Source: Pseudomonas sp. S09G 359 (GTDB lineage Bacteria; Pseudomonadota; Gammaproteobacteria; Pseudomonadales; Pseudomonadaceae). Taken from it: a DNA stretch of 64,000 nt. The position numbers were made by a program, and so were the translations under genes. Numbering within the stretch: the stretch's first letter is position 1; each line of letters begins with the position of its first letter. Positions 18,529-26,188 of the stretch are shown here, piece after piece. The notes beneath the pieces are model-generated. The model saw nothing but the letters and a program-made list of their open reading frames with translations, was not told the DNA's origin and ran no database searches. The DNA is taken from assembly GCF_002843605.1 (NCBI RefSeq), contig NZ_CP025263.1, forward strand, positions 142,501 through 206,500, given 5' to 3'.

Positions 18529-19377
18529 ATGCGCCAGGAATACGAAATCACCCTCGAACCACTGCTCAGCGTCCCCGTGGAACGCGAGCTGCCGTTGCGC
18601 CAACGCCTGTGGCAACAAGGCTGGCTGCGCAAGGGCCTGATCCTGATCGTGCTGGCGATCCTCTGGGAAGCGGTCGCGCGGTATCAGAACAATGACCTGC
18701 TGCTGCCGAGCTTTCTGCAGACGTCTGTCGCGCTGTACGACGGCCTGCTCAGTGGCGAGTTGCTGAGCAAAGTCAGCATCTCGCTGGCGGTGCTGATCAA
18801 GGGTTACCTGATCGGCATCGTGCTGGCGTTTGCGCTCACCACCTTGGCCGTGTCGACCCAGTTGGGCCGCGACCTGCTGAGTACGCTGACCTCGATGTTC
18901 AACCCGCTGCCGGCGATTGCCTTGTTGCCGCTGGCGTTGCTGTGGTTTGGGCTGGGGCAGAACAGCCTGATTTTTGTGCTGGTGCATTCGGTGCTGTGGG
19001 CGCTGGCGCTGAACACCTATTCGGGGTTCCTCGGCGTGTCTGAAACCCTGCGCATGGCCGGTCGCAACTATGGCCTCAAGGGCATGCGGTTTGTGCTGTT
19101 CATCCTGATTCCGGCGGCGTTGCCGTCGATCCTGGCCGGCCTGAAAATCGGCTGGGCATTTGCCTGGCGCACATTGATTGCCGCCGAATTGGTATTCGGC
19201 GCCACCAGCGGCAAGGGCGGGTTGGGTTGGTACATTTTCCAGAACCGCAACGAGCTGTACACCGACAAGGTGTTCGCCGGCTTGGCCGTGGTGATCCTGA
19301 TTGGCTTGCTGGTGGAGAACCTGGTGTTTGATACCTTCGAGCGGCTCACCGTAAAGCGTTGGGGCATGCAGCGCTAA
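18529..19377 (+). CDS. ABC transporter permease (TauC/SsuC type)
   Basis: A 282-residue inner-membrane permease of the binding-protein-dependent family with about six membrane segments (first LILIVLAILWEAVARY near 41-56). The EAA-type loop that docks on the ATPase is seen at ETLRMAGRNYGLKGMRFVLF. Last gene of the operon. A GC stem without T run (TGACGCC / GGCGTCA, 19430-19448) lies shortly after it and could end transcription. Confidence 0.92.
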   Translation: MRQEYEITLEPLLSVPVERELPLRQRLWQQGWLRKGLILIVLAILWEAVARYQNNDLLLPSFLQTSVALYDGLLSGELLSKVSISLAVLIKGYLIGIVLAFALTTLAVSTQLGRDLLSTLTSMFNPLPAIALLPLALLWFGLGQNSLIFVLVHSVLWALALNTYSGFLGVSETLRMAGRNYGLKGMRFVLFILIPAALPSILAGLKIGWAFAWRTLIAAELVFGATSGKGGLGWYIFQNRNELYTDKVFAGLAVVILIGLLVENLVFDTFERLTVKRWGMQR

Positions 19378-19476
19378 ACAGGAATGATTGCTCTTTGATC
19401 GACGTGAGCCCGATAATGCCGGCCGAACCTGACGCCGCCCTGGCGTCAGAGGTGCCCGGTAAAAGGATTTACGACG

Positions 19477-20103
19477 ATGCGGTGTTTTGTTTTGGCGGCG
19501 GCCATGTTTTTGTCGACTTCGGCGTTTGCTGAATTTGCGCCTGAAGCGGTATCCATGCTCAAGCCCAAGTACCCTGGCAACCTGACCAACGTCGAAGGGC
19601 ACGCCCGCATCAGCCTGAATATTCACAAGGACGGTTCGGTCAGCGATGTAAAAGTGCTCTCCGCCACCCAGCCGGAATTTGGCCAAGCGGCCATGGCAGC
19701 GGCCTCACATTGGCGCTTTAAACCCTGGACGGTGAGTGCCGATCGGCCAGCGGTGCTGGATGCGAACAACGATATGATTTTCTCGCCGGAACCGCTAACC
19801 ACTGTGCCCGTCGAACTGACCTTCAGGAATACCACCTACCAATCCTGCAGTGCATTGAGCGAAGAAGTCAGCCAATTCCGTCGCGACCATCCCACGCGCC
19901 CGCTGATCGCCATGAAGAGCTTTGCTATTACCCGTGTGGCGGTGATGTTCCCGGCGTTGAGCGGCAAAAGTGACTACAACGAAGGTCTGTCCCGGGCCGA
20001 CGCGCTGGAAAACGCCCTGCCGGACATCGTGCGCAAGTGCCAGGCCAACCCCAAGAAAACCTATGCCGACTATCTGCCAGGCAACCTCAAGCATTACCTG
20101 TAA
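19477..20103 (+). CDS. Secreted protein with an N-terminal TonB C-terminal-like domain
   Basis: A 208-residue exported protein: signal peptide (residues 1-18, ends STSAFA), then a TonB-C-like fold (HARISLNIHKDGSVSDVKVL, then AAASHWRFKPW) at about 35-90, and an unfamiliar C-terminal half with two cysteines (TTYQSCSAL and IVRKCQ). It lacks the membrane anchor and Pro-rich spacer of true TonB energy transducers, so a role in energy transfer is doubtful. The ribosome site AAAAGGA is good. No operon partner is evident. Confidence 0.8.
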   Translation: MRCFVLAAAMFLSTSAFAEFAPEAVSMLKPKYPGNLTNVEGHARISLNIHKDGSVSDVKVLSATQPEFGQAAMAAASHWRFKPWTVSADRPAVLDANNDMIFSPEPLTTVPVELTFRNTTYQSCSALSEEVSQFRRDHPTRPLIAMKSFAITRVAVMFPALSGKSDYNEGLSRADALENALPDIVRKCQANPKKTYADYLPGNLKHYL

Positions 20104-20155
20104 AGCCTGCTAGGATTGCGCCCAGTTCACTCTTCATTGATCACGAGTGCTTGGC

Positions 20156-21076
20156 ATGCAACTACCGGACATGAACCTGCTGGTCGCCCTCGACGCCCTG
20201 CTCGACGAGGGCAGTGTGGTGGGCGCGGCGCGGCGGATGAACCTCAGCCCGGCCGCCATGAGCCGCACTCTTACGCGTATTCGCGAGGCCGTGGGCGACC
20301 CGATTCTGGTGCGCGCCGGTCGCGGCCTGGTACCCACGCCCAAGGCCTTGCAGTTGCAGGCCCAGGTGCGCAACGTGGTGGAGCAGGCCGCGCTGCTGTT
20401 TCGCTCGGCCGACCAGGTGGACCTGAGCACCCTGCGCCGCCGCTTCAGCGTGCGCGCCAATGACTTTTTTATCGGCGTGTATGGCGGGCGGTTGTTCGAC
20501 ACGATGGAACGCGTGGCGCCGTTGTGCGAGCTGTGCTTCGTACCCGAACCCGACACCGATGACGACGCGCTGCGCGAAGGGCGGCTGGATCTGCGCGTGA
20601 GTAACACCCTGCCGTCCAGCCCTGAGGTGAAGGTGCAGAACCTGTTCTCTACCAACTTCGTCGGCCTTGCCCGGGACGACCACCCGTTGTTCGATGAAGA
20701 AATCACCGCTGCGCGGTTTGCCAGTTATTCCCACATCAGTATCTCGCGCCGCGGCATCGCCCGCGGGCCGATTGATACCGCGTTGAACGCCCAGGGCCTG
20801 GAGCGCCGCGTGGCGATGATCGCGCCGGGCTTTCACGGCGCGATGTTCATGTTGCCCGATTCCGACCTGATCCTGCCGATACCCAAGGAAGCACTCTTGA
20901 GTGCCAACCGACTGAAACTGCCCCTGCGTGCCTTCGCTTTGCCGATCTCGCTGCCGACATTGGTGTTGGCCCAGTCCTGGCACCCGCGTTTCGATAAAGA
21001 CCCGGCGCACAAATGGCTACGCGAAACCATGCGCGAGAGCTGCCACGCTACCTGGTTGGAAGCCCAACCGACCTGA
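20156..21076 (+). CDS. LysR family transcriptional regulator
   Basis: A 306-residue LTTR with an N-terminal winged helix (MNLLVALDALLDEGSVVGAA, then RRMNLSPAAMSRTLTRIREA) and a C-terminal co-inducer domain. The sequence style (VVGAARRMNLSPAAMSRTL, LCELCFVPEPDTDDDALREG) resembles the PA-type regulators found near efflux pumps. I chose ATG 20156 over GTG 20147. It points toward the MFS pump operon 236 bases downstream, with a REP pair between, and is the likely regulator; no binding site was identified. Confidence 0.9.
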   Translation: MQLPDMNLLVALDALLDEGSVVGAARRMNLSPAAMSRTLTRIREAVGDPILVRAGRGLVPTPKALQLQAQVRNVVEQAALLFRSADQVDLSTLRRRFSVRANDFFIGVYGGRLFDTMERVAPLCELCFVPEPDTDDDALREGRLDLRVSNTLPSSPEVKVQNLFSTNFVGLARDDHPLFDEEITAARFASYSHISISRRGIARGPIDTALNAQGLERRVAMIAPGFHGAMFMLPDSDLILPIPKEALLSANRLKLPLRAFALPISLPTLVLAQSWHPRFDKDPAHKWLRETMRESCHATWLEAQPT

Positions 21077-21098
21077 TTCCCAAGTCATACAAGATCAA

Positions 21099-21191
21099 AA
21101 TGTGGGAGGGGGCTTGCCCCCGATGAGGGTGTGTCAGTTGATAAATGTGTCACTGACCCAACGCCATCGGGGGCAAGCCCCCTCCCACATT
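21099..21191. repeat. Inverted REP pair
   Basis: AATGTGGGAGGGGGCTTGCC starts the left arm and its exact complement ends the right arm (GGCAAGCCCCCTCCCACATT), about 27 bases each, with a 39-base middle. This is the usual P. fluorescens REP doublet. It can also act as a transcript end for the LysR gene. Confidence 0.9.
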
Positions 21192-21311
21192 TGACTTCCA
21201 GTGGATTTAGGATTGCGTCTGGCGCACTTATAAACTACCGACAAGTAACTTTTTGTAATGTGTGTGCCTGATTAAACTGCTCGGGTATTTCTCATCCCGA
21301 GTTACCCGTTC

Positions 21312-22847
21312 ATGACTTCCCTCGCTGCCCCCACCCTTGCGGCCGCAGCCAAACCCGTCGCGATGACCCCTCCGGTGTTCGGCCCGCGCATCATCATCGG
21401 CCTGGTCGGTGTGTTGCTGGCGGTGCTGGTGTCCGGTCTCAACGAGATGGTCACCAAGGTGGCCCTCGCCGATATCCGTGGTGCGCTGTACATCGGCTTT
21501 GACGAAGGCACCTGGCTGGTCGCCGCCTATACCGCCACCTCCGTGGCGGCCATGGCCTTTGCGCCCTGGTGCTCGGTGACTTTTTCCTTGCGCCGCTTCA
21601 CCCTGTGCGCCATTGGCCTGTTCACCGTGCTGGGCATCCTGTGCCCGCTCGCGCCGAACTACCAAAGCCTGCTACTGCTGCGCACCGTGCAAGGCCTGGC
21701 CGGTGGGGCGTTGCCGCCGATGCTGATGACCGTGGCGCTACGGTTCCTGCCGGCCAACGTAAAACTGTATGGCCTGGCCGGCTACGCCCTCACCGCGACC
21801 TTCGGCCCGAGCCTCGGCACGCCGCTGGCGGCGCTGTGGACCGAGTACGTCGGCTGGCAGTGGGCGTTCTGGCAGATCGTCGGCCCGTGCCTGCTGGCCA
21901 TGGCCGCCGTGGCCTACGGCTTGCCCCAGGACCCGCTGCGCCTGGAGCGTTTCAAGCAGTTCAACTGGCGTGGTCTGCTGCTGGGGTTCCCGGCGATCTG
22001 CATGCTGGTGATCGGCCTTCTGCAAGGCAACCGGCTGGATTGGTTCGAATCGGGGCTGATCACCTTCCTGCTGTGTGGCGGCGGCGTGTTGCTGGTGCTG
22101 TTCATGGTCAATGAATGGTCGCACCCGATGCCGTTTTTCAAGTTGCAGATGCTCGGCCTGCGCAACCTGTCGTTTGCCCTGATCGTGCTGGCGGGCGTGT
22201 TGATGGTGCTGACCTCGGTGATCATCATCCCGTCGAGTTTCCTCGCCCAGGTCCAGGGTTATCGCCCGCTGCAAACCGCACCCGTGATGTTGCTGATGGC
22301 GTTGCCGCAGTTGATCGCATTGCCGCTGGTGGCGGCGCTGTGCAACCTGCGTTGGGTCGATTGCCGCTGGGTGCTGGGGATCGGCCTGGGCATGCTGGTG
22401 CTGTGCTGTGTCGGCAGTGCGCACCTGACGTCGGAGTGGATTCGCGACGATTTCTACGGCCTGTATCTGCTGCAAATCTTCGGGCAACCCATGGCTGTGT
22501 TGCCCCTGCTGATGCTTTCCACCGGCAGCATCCAGCCGGCTGACGGGCCGTTCGCCTCGGCCTGGTTCAACACCGTCAAGGGCCTGGCTGCGGTGGTTGC
22601 CACTGGCGTGCTGGACACGCTGACCACCCAGCGCCTGCATTTCCATTCGACCATGCTGGTGGACGGCCTGGGCAACTCGCCCCTGGCCGACGGCGACGCG
22701 CCCGGCCTGGCCCACCGCCTGCACGAGCAGGCCGTGGTGCTCACCTCTTCGGACCTCTATTACGTCATGGCCGGTGTCGCGGTGGCGTTGATCCTGCTGA
22801 TTTTCTGGATGCCCACGCGGATCTTTCCGCCTCGCGCGCCGACCTAG
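21312..22847 (+). CDS. MFS drug efflux transporter, DHA2 (EmrB-like) family
   Basis: A 511-residue inner-membrane antiporter with about 14 predicted membrane segments. Family traits are the early LVGVLLAVLVSGLNEMVTKV segment, the LRTVQGLAGGALPPML motif and the GPSLGTPLAALWTEYVGWQW stretch of motif C type. It begins a three-gene operon with HlyD and outer-membrane partners, giving a complete Gram-negative tripartite pump. The upstream 120 bases after the REP pair must hold the promoter. Substrates are unknown. Confidence 0.93.
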   Translation: MTSLAAPTLAAAAKPVAMTPPVFGPRIIIGLVGVLLAVLVSGLNEMVTKVALADIRGALYIGFDEGTWLVAAYTATSVAAMAFAPWCSVTFSLRRFTLCAIGLFTVLGILCPLAPNYQSLLLLRTVQGLAGGALPPMLMTVALRFLPANVKLYGLAGYALTATFGPSLGTPLAALWTEYVGWQWAFWQIVGPCLLAMAAVAYGLPQDPLRLERFKQFNWRGLLLGFPAICMLVIGLLQGNRLDWFESGLITFLLCGGGVLLVLFMVNEWSHPMPFFKLQMLGLRNLSFALIVLAGVLMVLTSVIIIPSSFLAQVQGYRPLQTAPVMLLMALPQLIALPLVAALCNLRWVDCRWVLGIGLGMLVLCCVGSAHLTSEWIRDDFYGLYLLQIFGQPMAVLPLLMLSTGSIQPADGPFASAWFNTVKGLAAVVATGVLDTLTTQRLHFHSTMLVDGLGNSPLADGDAPGLAHRLHEQAVVLTSSDLYYVMAGVAVALILLIFWMPTRIFPPRAPT

Positions 22848-22862
22848 CCCCAAGGACTTCTC

Positions 22863-23921
22863 ATGAAACGCAAAGACAAAATTGCCGTCTCCGTCATCAC
22901 CGTGTTTGCCATCGGCGTGCTGGTGTACCTGGTCGCGCCGGGCATTCTGGGCAGCAAGCGCCAGAGCACTAACGACGCCTTCGTCGCGGCTGACTTCACC
23001 CTGGTTGCGCCACGCGTGGCGGGGTTTATCAAGGACGTACTGGTAGAAGACAACCAGCGCGTCAAGGCCGGGCAACTGCTGGCGCTGATTGACGACCGTG
23101 ACTTCCGCGCCGCCGCCCAGGCCGCCGATGCCGATACTTTGGTGGCTCAGGCCCAGCTGAAAAACGCCACCGCGACCCTCGAGCGCCAAAGCTCGGTGAT
23201 CGCCCAGGCCCAGGCCACCGTGGCGGCAGACCGTGCCGAAGTGGCTTTCGCCGAACACGAACTGAACCGCTACAACCACCTCGCCGGCGTCGGTGCGGGC
23301 ACGGTGCAGAACGCCCAGCAAGCCAAGACTCGCATCGACCAGGCCACCGCGCGCCTGGCCAATGCCACGGCAGTGTTGGCGGCCGAACGTAAACAGGTCG
23401 AGATCCTCACCGCCCAGCGTGATGCCGCCGAAGGTGGGCTCAAACGCGCCCAGGCGGCGTTGGAACTGGCCAGCTATCAGTTGTCCTACACGCGCATTGT
23501 GGCGCCGGTGGATGGCATGGTCGGCGAGCGTGCGGTGCGGGTCGGTGCCTATGTGACGCCGGGCAGCAAGATCCTCGCCGTGGTGCCGCTGGCCGAGGCC
23601 TATGTGGTGGCCAATTTCCAGGAAACCCAACTGTCCCACATGCACGCCGGCCAAGCGGTGCAGGTGCGTGTCGACAGCCTCGACGGCGAGCTGCTCAACG
23701 GCCATCTGCAAAGCCTGGCGCCGGCCACCGGGGTGACGTTCGCCGCAGTGAAGCCCGATAACGCCACCGGCAACTTCACGAAGGTGGTGCAGCGCATCCC
23801 GGTGAAGATTGTGCTGGAGCCCAACCAGCCACTGACCGAGCGCCTGCGGGTCGGTATGTCGGTGGAAGCCAGCGTCGACACCCAGCCGGTCGCGCATCCA
23901 CGTGAGGTGGCGCAGCAATGA
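22863..23921 (+). CDS. HlyD family membrane fusion protein (EmrA-like)
   Basis: A 352-residue periplasmic adaptor of the tripartite pump. It has an N-terminal membrane anchor (ISVITVFAIGVLVYLVAPGI near 8-28 begins IAVSVITV), split lipoyl segments (VAPRVAGFIKDVLVEDNQRV and IVAPVDGMVGERAVRVGAYV), and a long coiled coil between them (about 85-195). It follows the MFS gene by 15 bases and overlaps the outer-membrane gene by four. Confidence 0.92.
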   Translation: MKRKDKIAVSVITVFAIGVLVYLVAPGILGSKRQSTNDAFVAADFTLVAPRVAGFIKDVLVEDNQRVKAGQLLALIDDRDFRAAAQAADADTLVAQAQLKNATATLERQSSVIAQAQATVAADRAEVAFAEHELNRYNHLAGVGAGTVQNAQQAKTRIDQATARLANATAVLAAERKQVEILTAQRDAAEGGLKRAQAALELASYQLSYTRIVAPVDGMVGERAVRVGAYVTPGSKILAVVPLAEAYVVANFQETQLSHMHAGQAVQVRVDSLDGELLNGHLQSLAPATGVTFAAVKPDNATGNFTKVVQRIPVKIVLEPNQPLTERLRVGMSVEASVDTQPVAHPREVAQQ

Positions 23922-25369
23922 GACAGTTCGCCTGGCTCACCTTGAGCCTGATCAGCCTGAGCGCCTGCACGGTCGGCCCGGATTTCCAGCGGCCGCAAGG
24001 CCCGCAGGTCACGCAATGGGCCGCACCCCAAGGGCGGCAGGCCGCCAGCCGCATTGTCACCGACCCGCTGCAAGAGCGCTGGTGGGATGTATTCCACGAC
24101 GAGCAACTCTCGGCCCTCACGCGCCGTGCGCTCAGCGATAACCTCGACCTCAAACTGGCCAGCAGCCGTTTGGAGCAAAGCCGGGCGGTGCGCCAGGTGA
24201 CCACCGCCGAGCGCTACCCGAGCGTCAACGCAAGCGGCGATTACGCACGCCAACGCAACAGCGGTAAAGGCTTGAGCGACCCGTCCGGCAACAACGGCCG
24301 CTCGGCGTTCAACCAGTGGGACGCGGGTTTTTCCGCCTCCTGGGAGCTGGACTTCTGGGGCCGTGTCAAACGCGAAACCGAAGCCGCCGACGCCACCCTG
24401 CAAGTGGCCGAAAACGACCGCCGCGCCGTGCTGCTGTCGGTGCTCGCCGAAACCGCCCAGGACTACATCCAGCTGCGCGGCGTGCAAAACACCCGCGCTG
24501 TTACCGAGCAAAACCTCGACGTCGCGCGCCACAGCCTCAAGCTCTCGCAACTGCGCCTGGCCGACGGCGTAGCCACCGACCTGGACGTGGCCGAAGCGGC
24601 TGCCCAGGTCGCCGCCATCGAAGCGCGCCTGCCGGATCTGCAACAGCGCCAGGACCAGTTGATCAACGCCCTGAGCCTGCTGATGGGCGAGCCGCCGCAA
24701 GCCCTGCACGCGCAACTGTCCAAGGACGCCGCCGTGCCGCAAACCCAGCGCCAGGTCGCCATCGGCTTGCCGTCGGAACTGGCCGAGCGCCGCCCGGATA
24801 TCCGCCAGGCCGAAGCGCGTTTGCACGCGGCCACTGCCAGCATCGGCGTGGCCAAGGGCGATTTTTACCCGCGCATCACCTTGTCGGGCAGCCTCGGTTC
24901 CCAGGCCATGCAACTGTCGGATTTTGGCTCCTGGGGCTCGCGTGCGTTTGCCTTCGGCCCGCAATTCAGCCTGCCGCTGTTCAACGGTGGGCGCCTGCAA
25001 GGCATGTTGAATCTGCGCGAAGCCCAGCAGCAGGAAGCGGCCCTTGCCTACCAGCAAACCGTACTGCGCGCCTGGCATGAAATCGACGACCAGTTGACCC
25101 GCTACAACGCCAGCCAACTGCGCCGCGACAGCCTCGCCGAAGCCGTGCGCCAGAACCAGATCGCGCTGGCCACTGCGCAACATCAATACGTGGAAGGCGT
25201 GGTGGATTTCGTCAACGTGCTCACCGTGCAAGGCGCGCTGCTGGCCACGCAGGAGCAGTGGGTAGAGAGTTCTACCGGTGTGTCGCTGGCAATGGTGGGG
25301 TTGTATAAAGCTCTCGGAGGCGGGTGGCAATCGGTCTACCCTGAAACAGCCGCCACTCCCGCAGGCTGA
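23918..25369 (+). CDS. Outer-membrane efflux channel, NodT/OprM family lipoprotein
   Basis: A 483-residue TolC-like channel. The signal peptide ends in a lipobox (LISLSAC, Cys16) and the start of the mature protein is TVGPDFQRP, the classic NodT beginning. Two OEP repeats are visible, each with long helices; the second has RRPDIRQAEARLHAATASIG. Translation is coupled to the adaptor gene by ATGA. It completes the pump. Confidence 0.93.
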   Translation: MRQFAWLTLSLISLSACTVGPDFQRPQGPQVTQWAAPQGRQAASRIVTDPLQERWWDVFHDEQLSALTRRALSDNLDLKLASSRLEQSRAVRQVTTAERYPSVNASGDYARQRNSGKGLSDPSGNNGRSAFNQWDAGFSASWELDFWGRVKRETEAADATLQVAENDRRAVLLSVLAETAQDYIQLRGVQNTRAVTEQNLDVARHSLKLSQLRLADGVATDLDVAEAAAQVAAIEARLPDLQQRQDQLINALSLLMGEPPQALHAQLSKDAAVPQTQRQVAIGLPSELAERRPDIRQAEARLHAATASIGVAKGDFYPRITLSGSLGSQAMQLSDFGSWGSRAFAFGPQFSLPLFNGGRLQGMLNLREAQQQEAALAYQQTVLRAWHEIDDQLTRYNASQLRRDSLAEAVRQNQIALATAQHQYVEGVVDFVNVLTVQGALLATQEQWVESSTGVSLAMVGLYKALGGGWQSVYPETAATPAG

Positions 25370-25379
25370 CACTACACCC

Positions 25380-25468
25380 TGTGGGAGCGGGCTTGCTCGC
25401 GAAGGCGGTGTGTCAGGCAACAGATGCTTGGCTGATTGACCGCCTTCGCGAGCAAGCCCGCTCCCACA
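25380..25468. repeat. Inverted REP pair between convergent genes
   Basis: GTGGGAGCGGGCTTGCTCGC at 25381 and its complement GCGAGCAAGCCCGCTCCCAC ending at 25467, extended by CGAAGGCGG / CCGCCTTCG. It lies between the convergent stops of the NodT and DUF3142 genes. This subtype (GAGCGGGCTTGCTCGC) differs from the one at 21099. Confidence 0.9.
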
Positions 25469-25483
25469 CGGGTTATTGCGTAA

Positions 25484-26188
25484 TCACGGATTCTGCAAAA
25501 ACACCACATACCCCCGAAACCATTCCCCCCCTTTCAAATACCCCGGCTCCTCCCACTCCCCACCCTGAATCAAACCAATCTTGAACGGCAGCCCCAGCCG
25601 GTTCATGCGTGGCAAGTACGCCGCGTAATCCGGAATGCTATGGCGGCCCTGGTACGTCTGCACCACCACTTCGTCCACCACGCCCTTGAGTTGGGCGATG
25701 GCGGCGGGGTCGGCGTTGCTGCTCCAGTCCATCAGGCCGGTGATGCTCAAGCGCAAGTCGGCGGGCAGGCGTTGGCGCAGGTCGCGCAGGAAGTCGGCGT
25801 ATTCGTGCAGGTATTGGGTGCGGGCGTCGAAGTCGATCTGGATGCCGACCACCGGGTTGCCGGCGTCACGCCAGCGTTGTACCTGGCCGAGCATCTGCGT
25901 GTAGACCCGCTCAGGCCAGTGCAGGGTGTGGGCGCGGTACACCACCCACACTTCACCGCGGGTGATACGCGGCACGCTGATGCCCTGGGCGATCATCTGT
26001 ACCCCGCGCTGTGGCGCGCGGCGGGTGGAGTTGATCTGGCCCTGGAGGATGTACAGGGTTTTGGCCTGCTTGAGCACCGGTTGTGGTGTTACGCCGCTCC
26101 ACAGCCAGAACGCGTCATAGTCGCGGGCGTCGACGGCGGCGAAGGCCGGGCTCGCCAGCAAGAGCAAGCCCAGCCACAGGTGTTTCAC
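25484..26188 (-). CDS. DUF3142 family exported protein
   Basis: A 234-residue protein starting at GTG 26188 (MKHLWLGLLLLASPAFA, a clean signal peptide). That start overlaps the stop of the upstream gene by four bases (GTGA); an in-frame ATG 27 bases earlier would spoil the signal peptide. The body looks like a TIM-barrel glycosidase relative: DAFWLWSG at the start, GIQIDFDARTQYL with paired acids, LSITGLMDWSS, and EVVVQTYQGR. DUF3142 has no proven activity that I know of; sugar binding or hydrolysis is inference. Confidence 0.82.
   Translation of the reverse strand: MKHLWLGLLLLASPAFAAVDARDYDAFWLWSGVTPQPVLKQAKTLYILQGQINSTRRAPQRGVQMIAQGISVPRITRGEVWVVYRAHTLHWPERVYTQMLGQVQRWRDAGNPVVGIQIDFDARTQYLHEYADFLRDLRQRLPADLRLSITGLMDWSSNADPAAIAQLKGVVDEVVVQTYQGRHSIPDYAAYLPRMNRLGLPFKIGLIQGGEWEEPGYLKGGEWFRGYVVFLQNP

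Noticed and set aside
21738..23918. A 726-codon minus-strand frame opposite the MFS and HlyD genes
   Set aside because: Histidine/glutamine-rich antisense translation of real membrane-transport genes; no start context.
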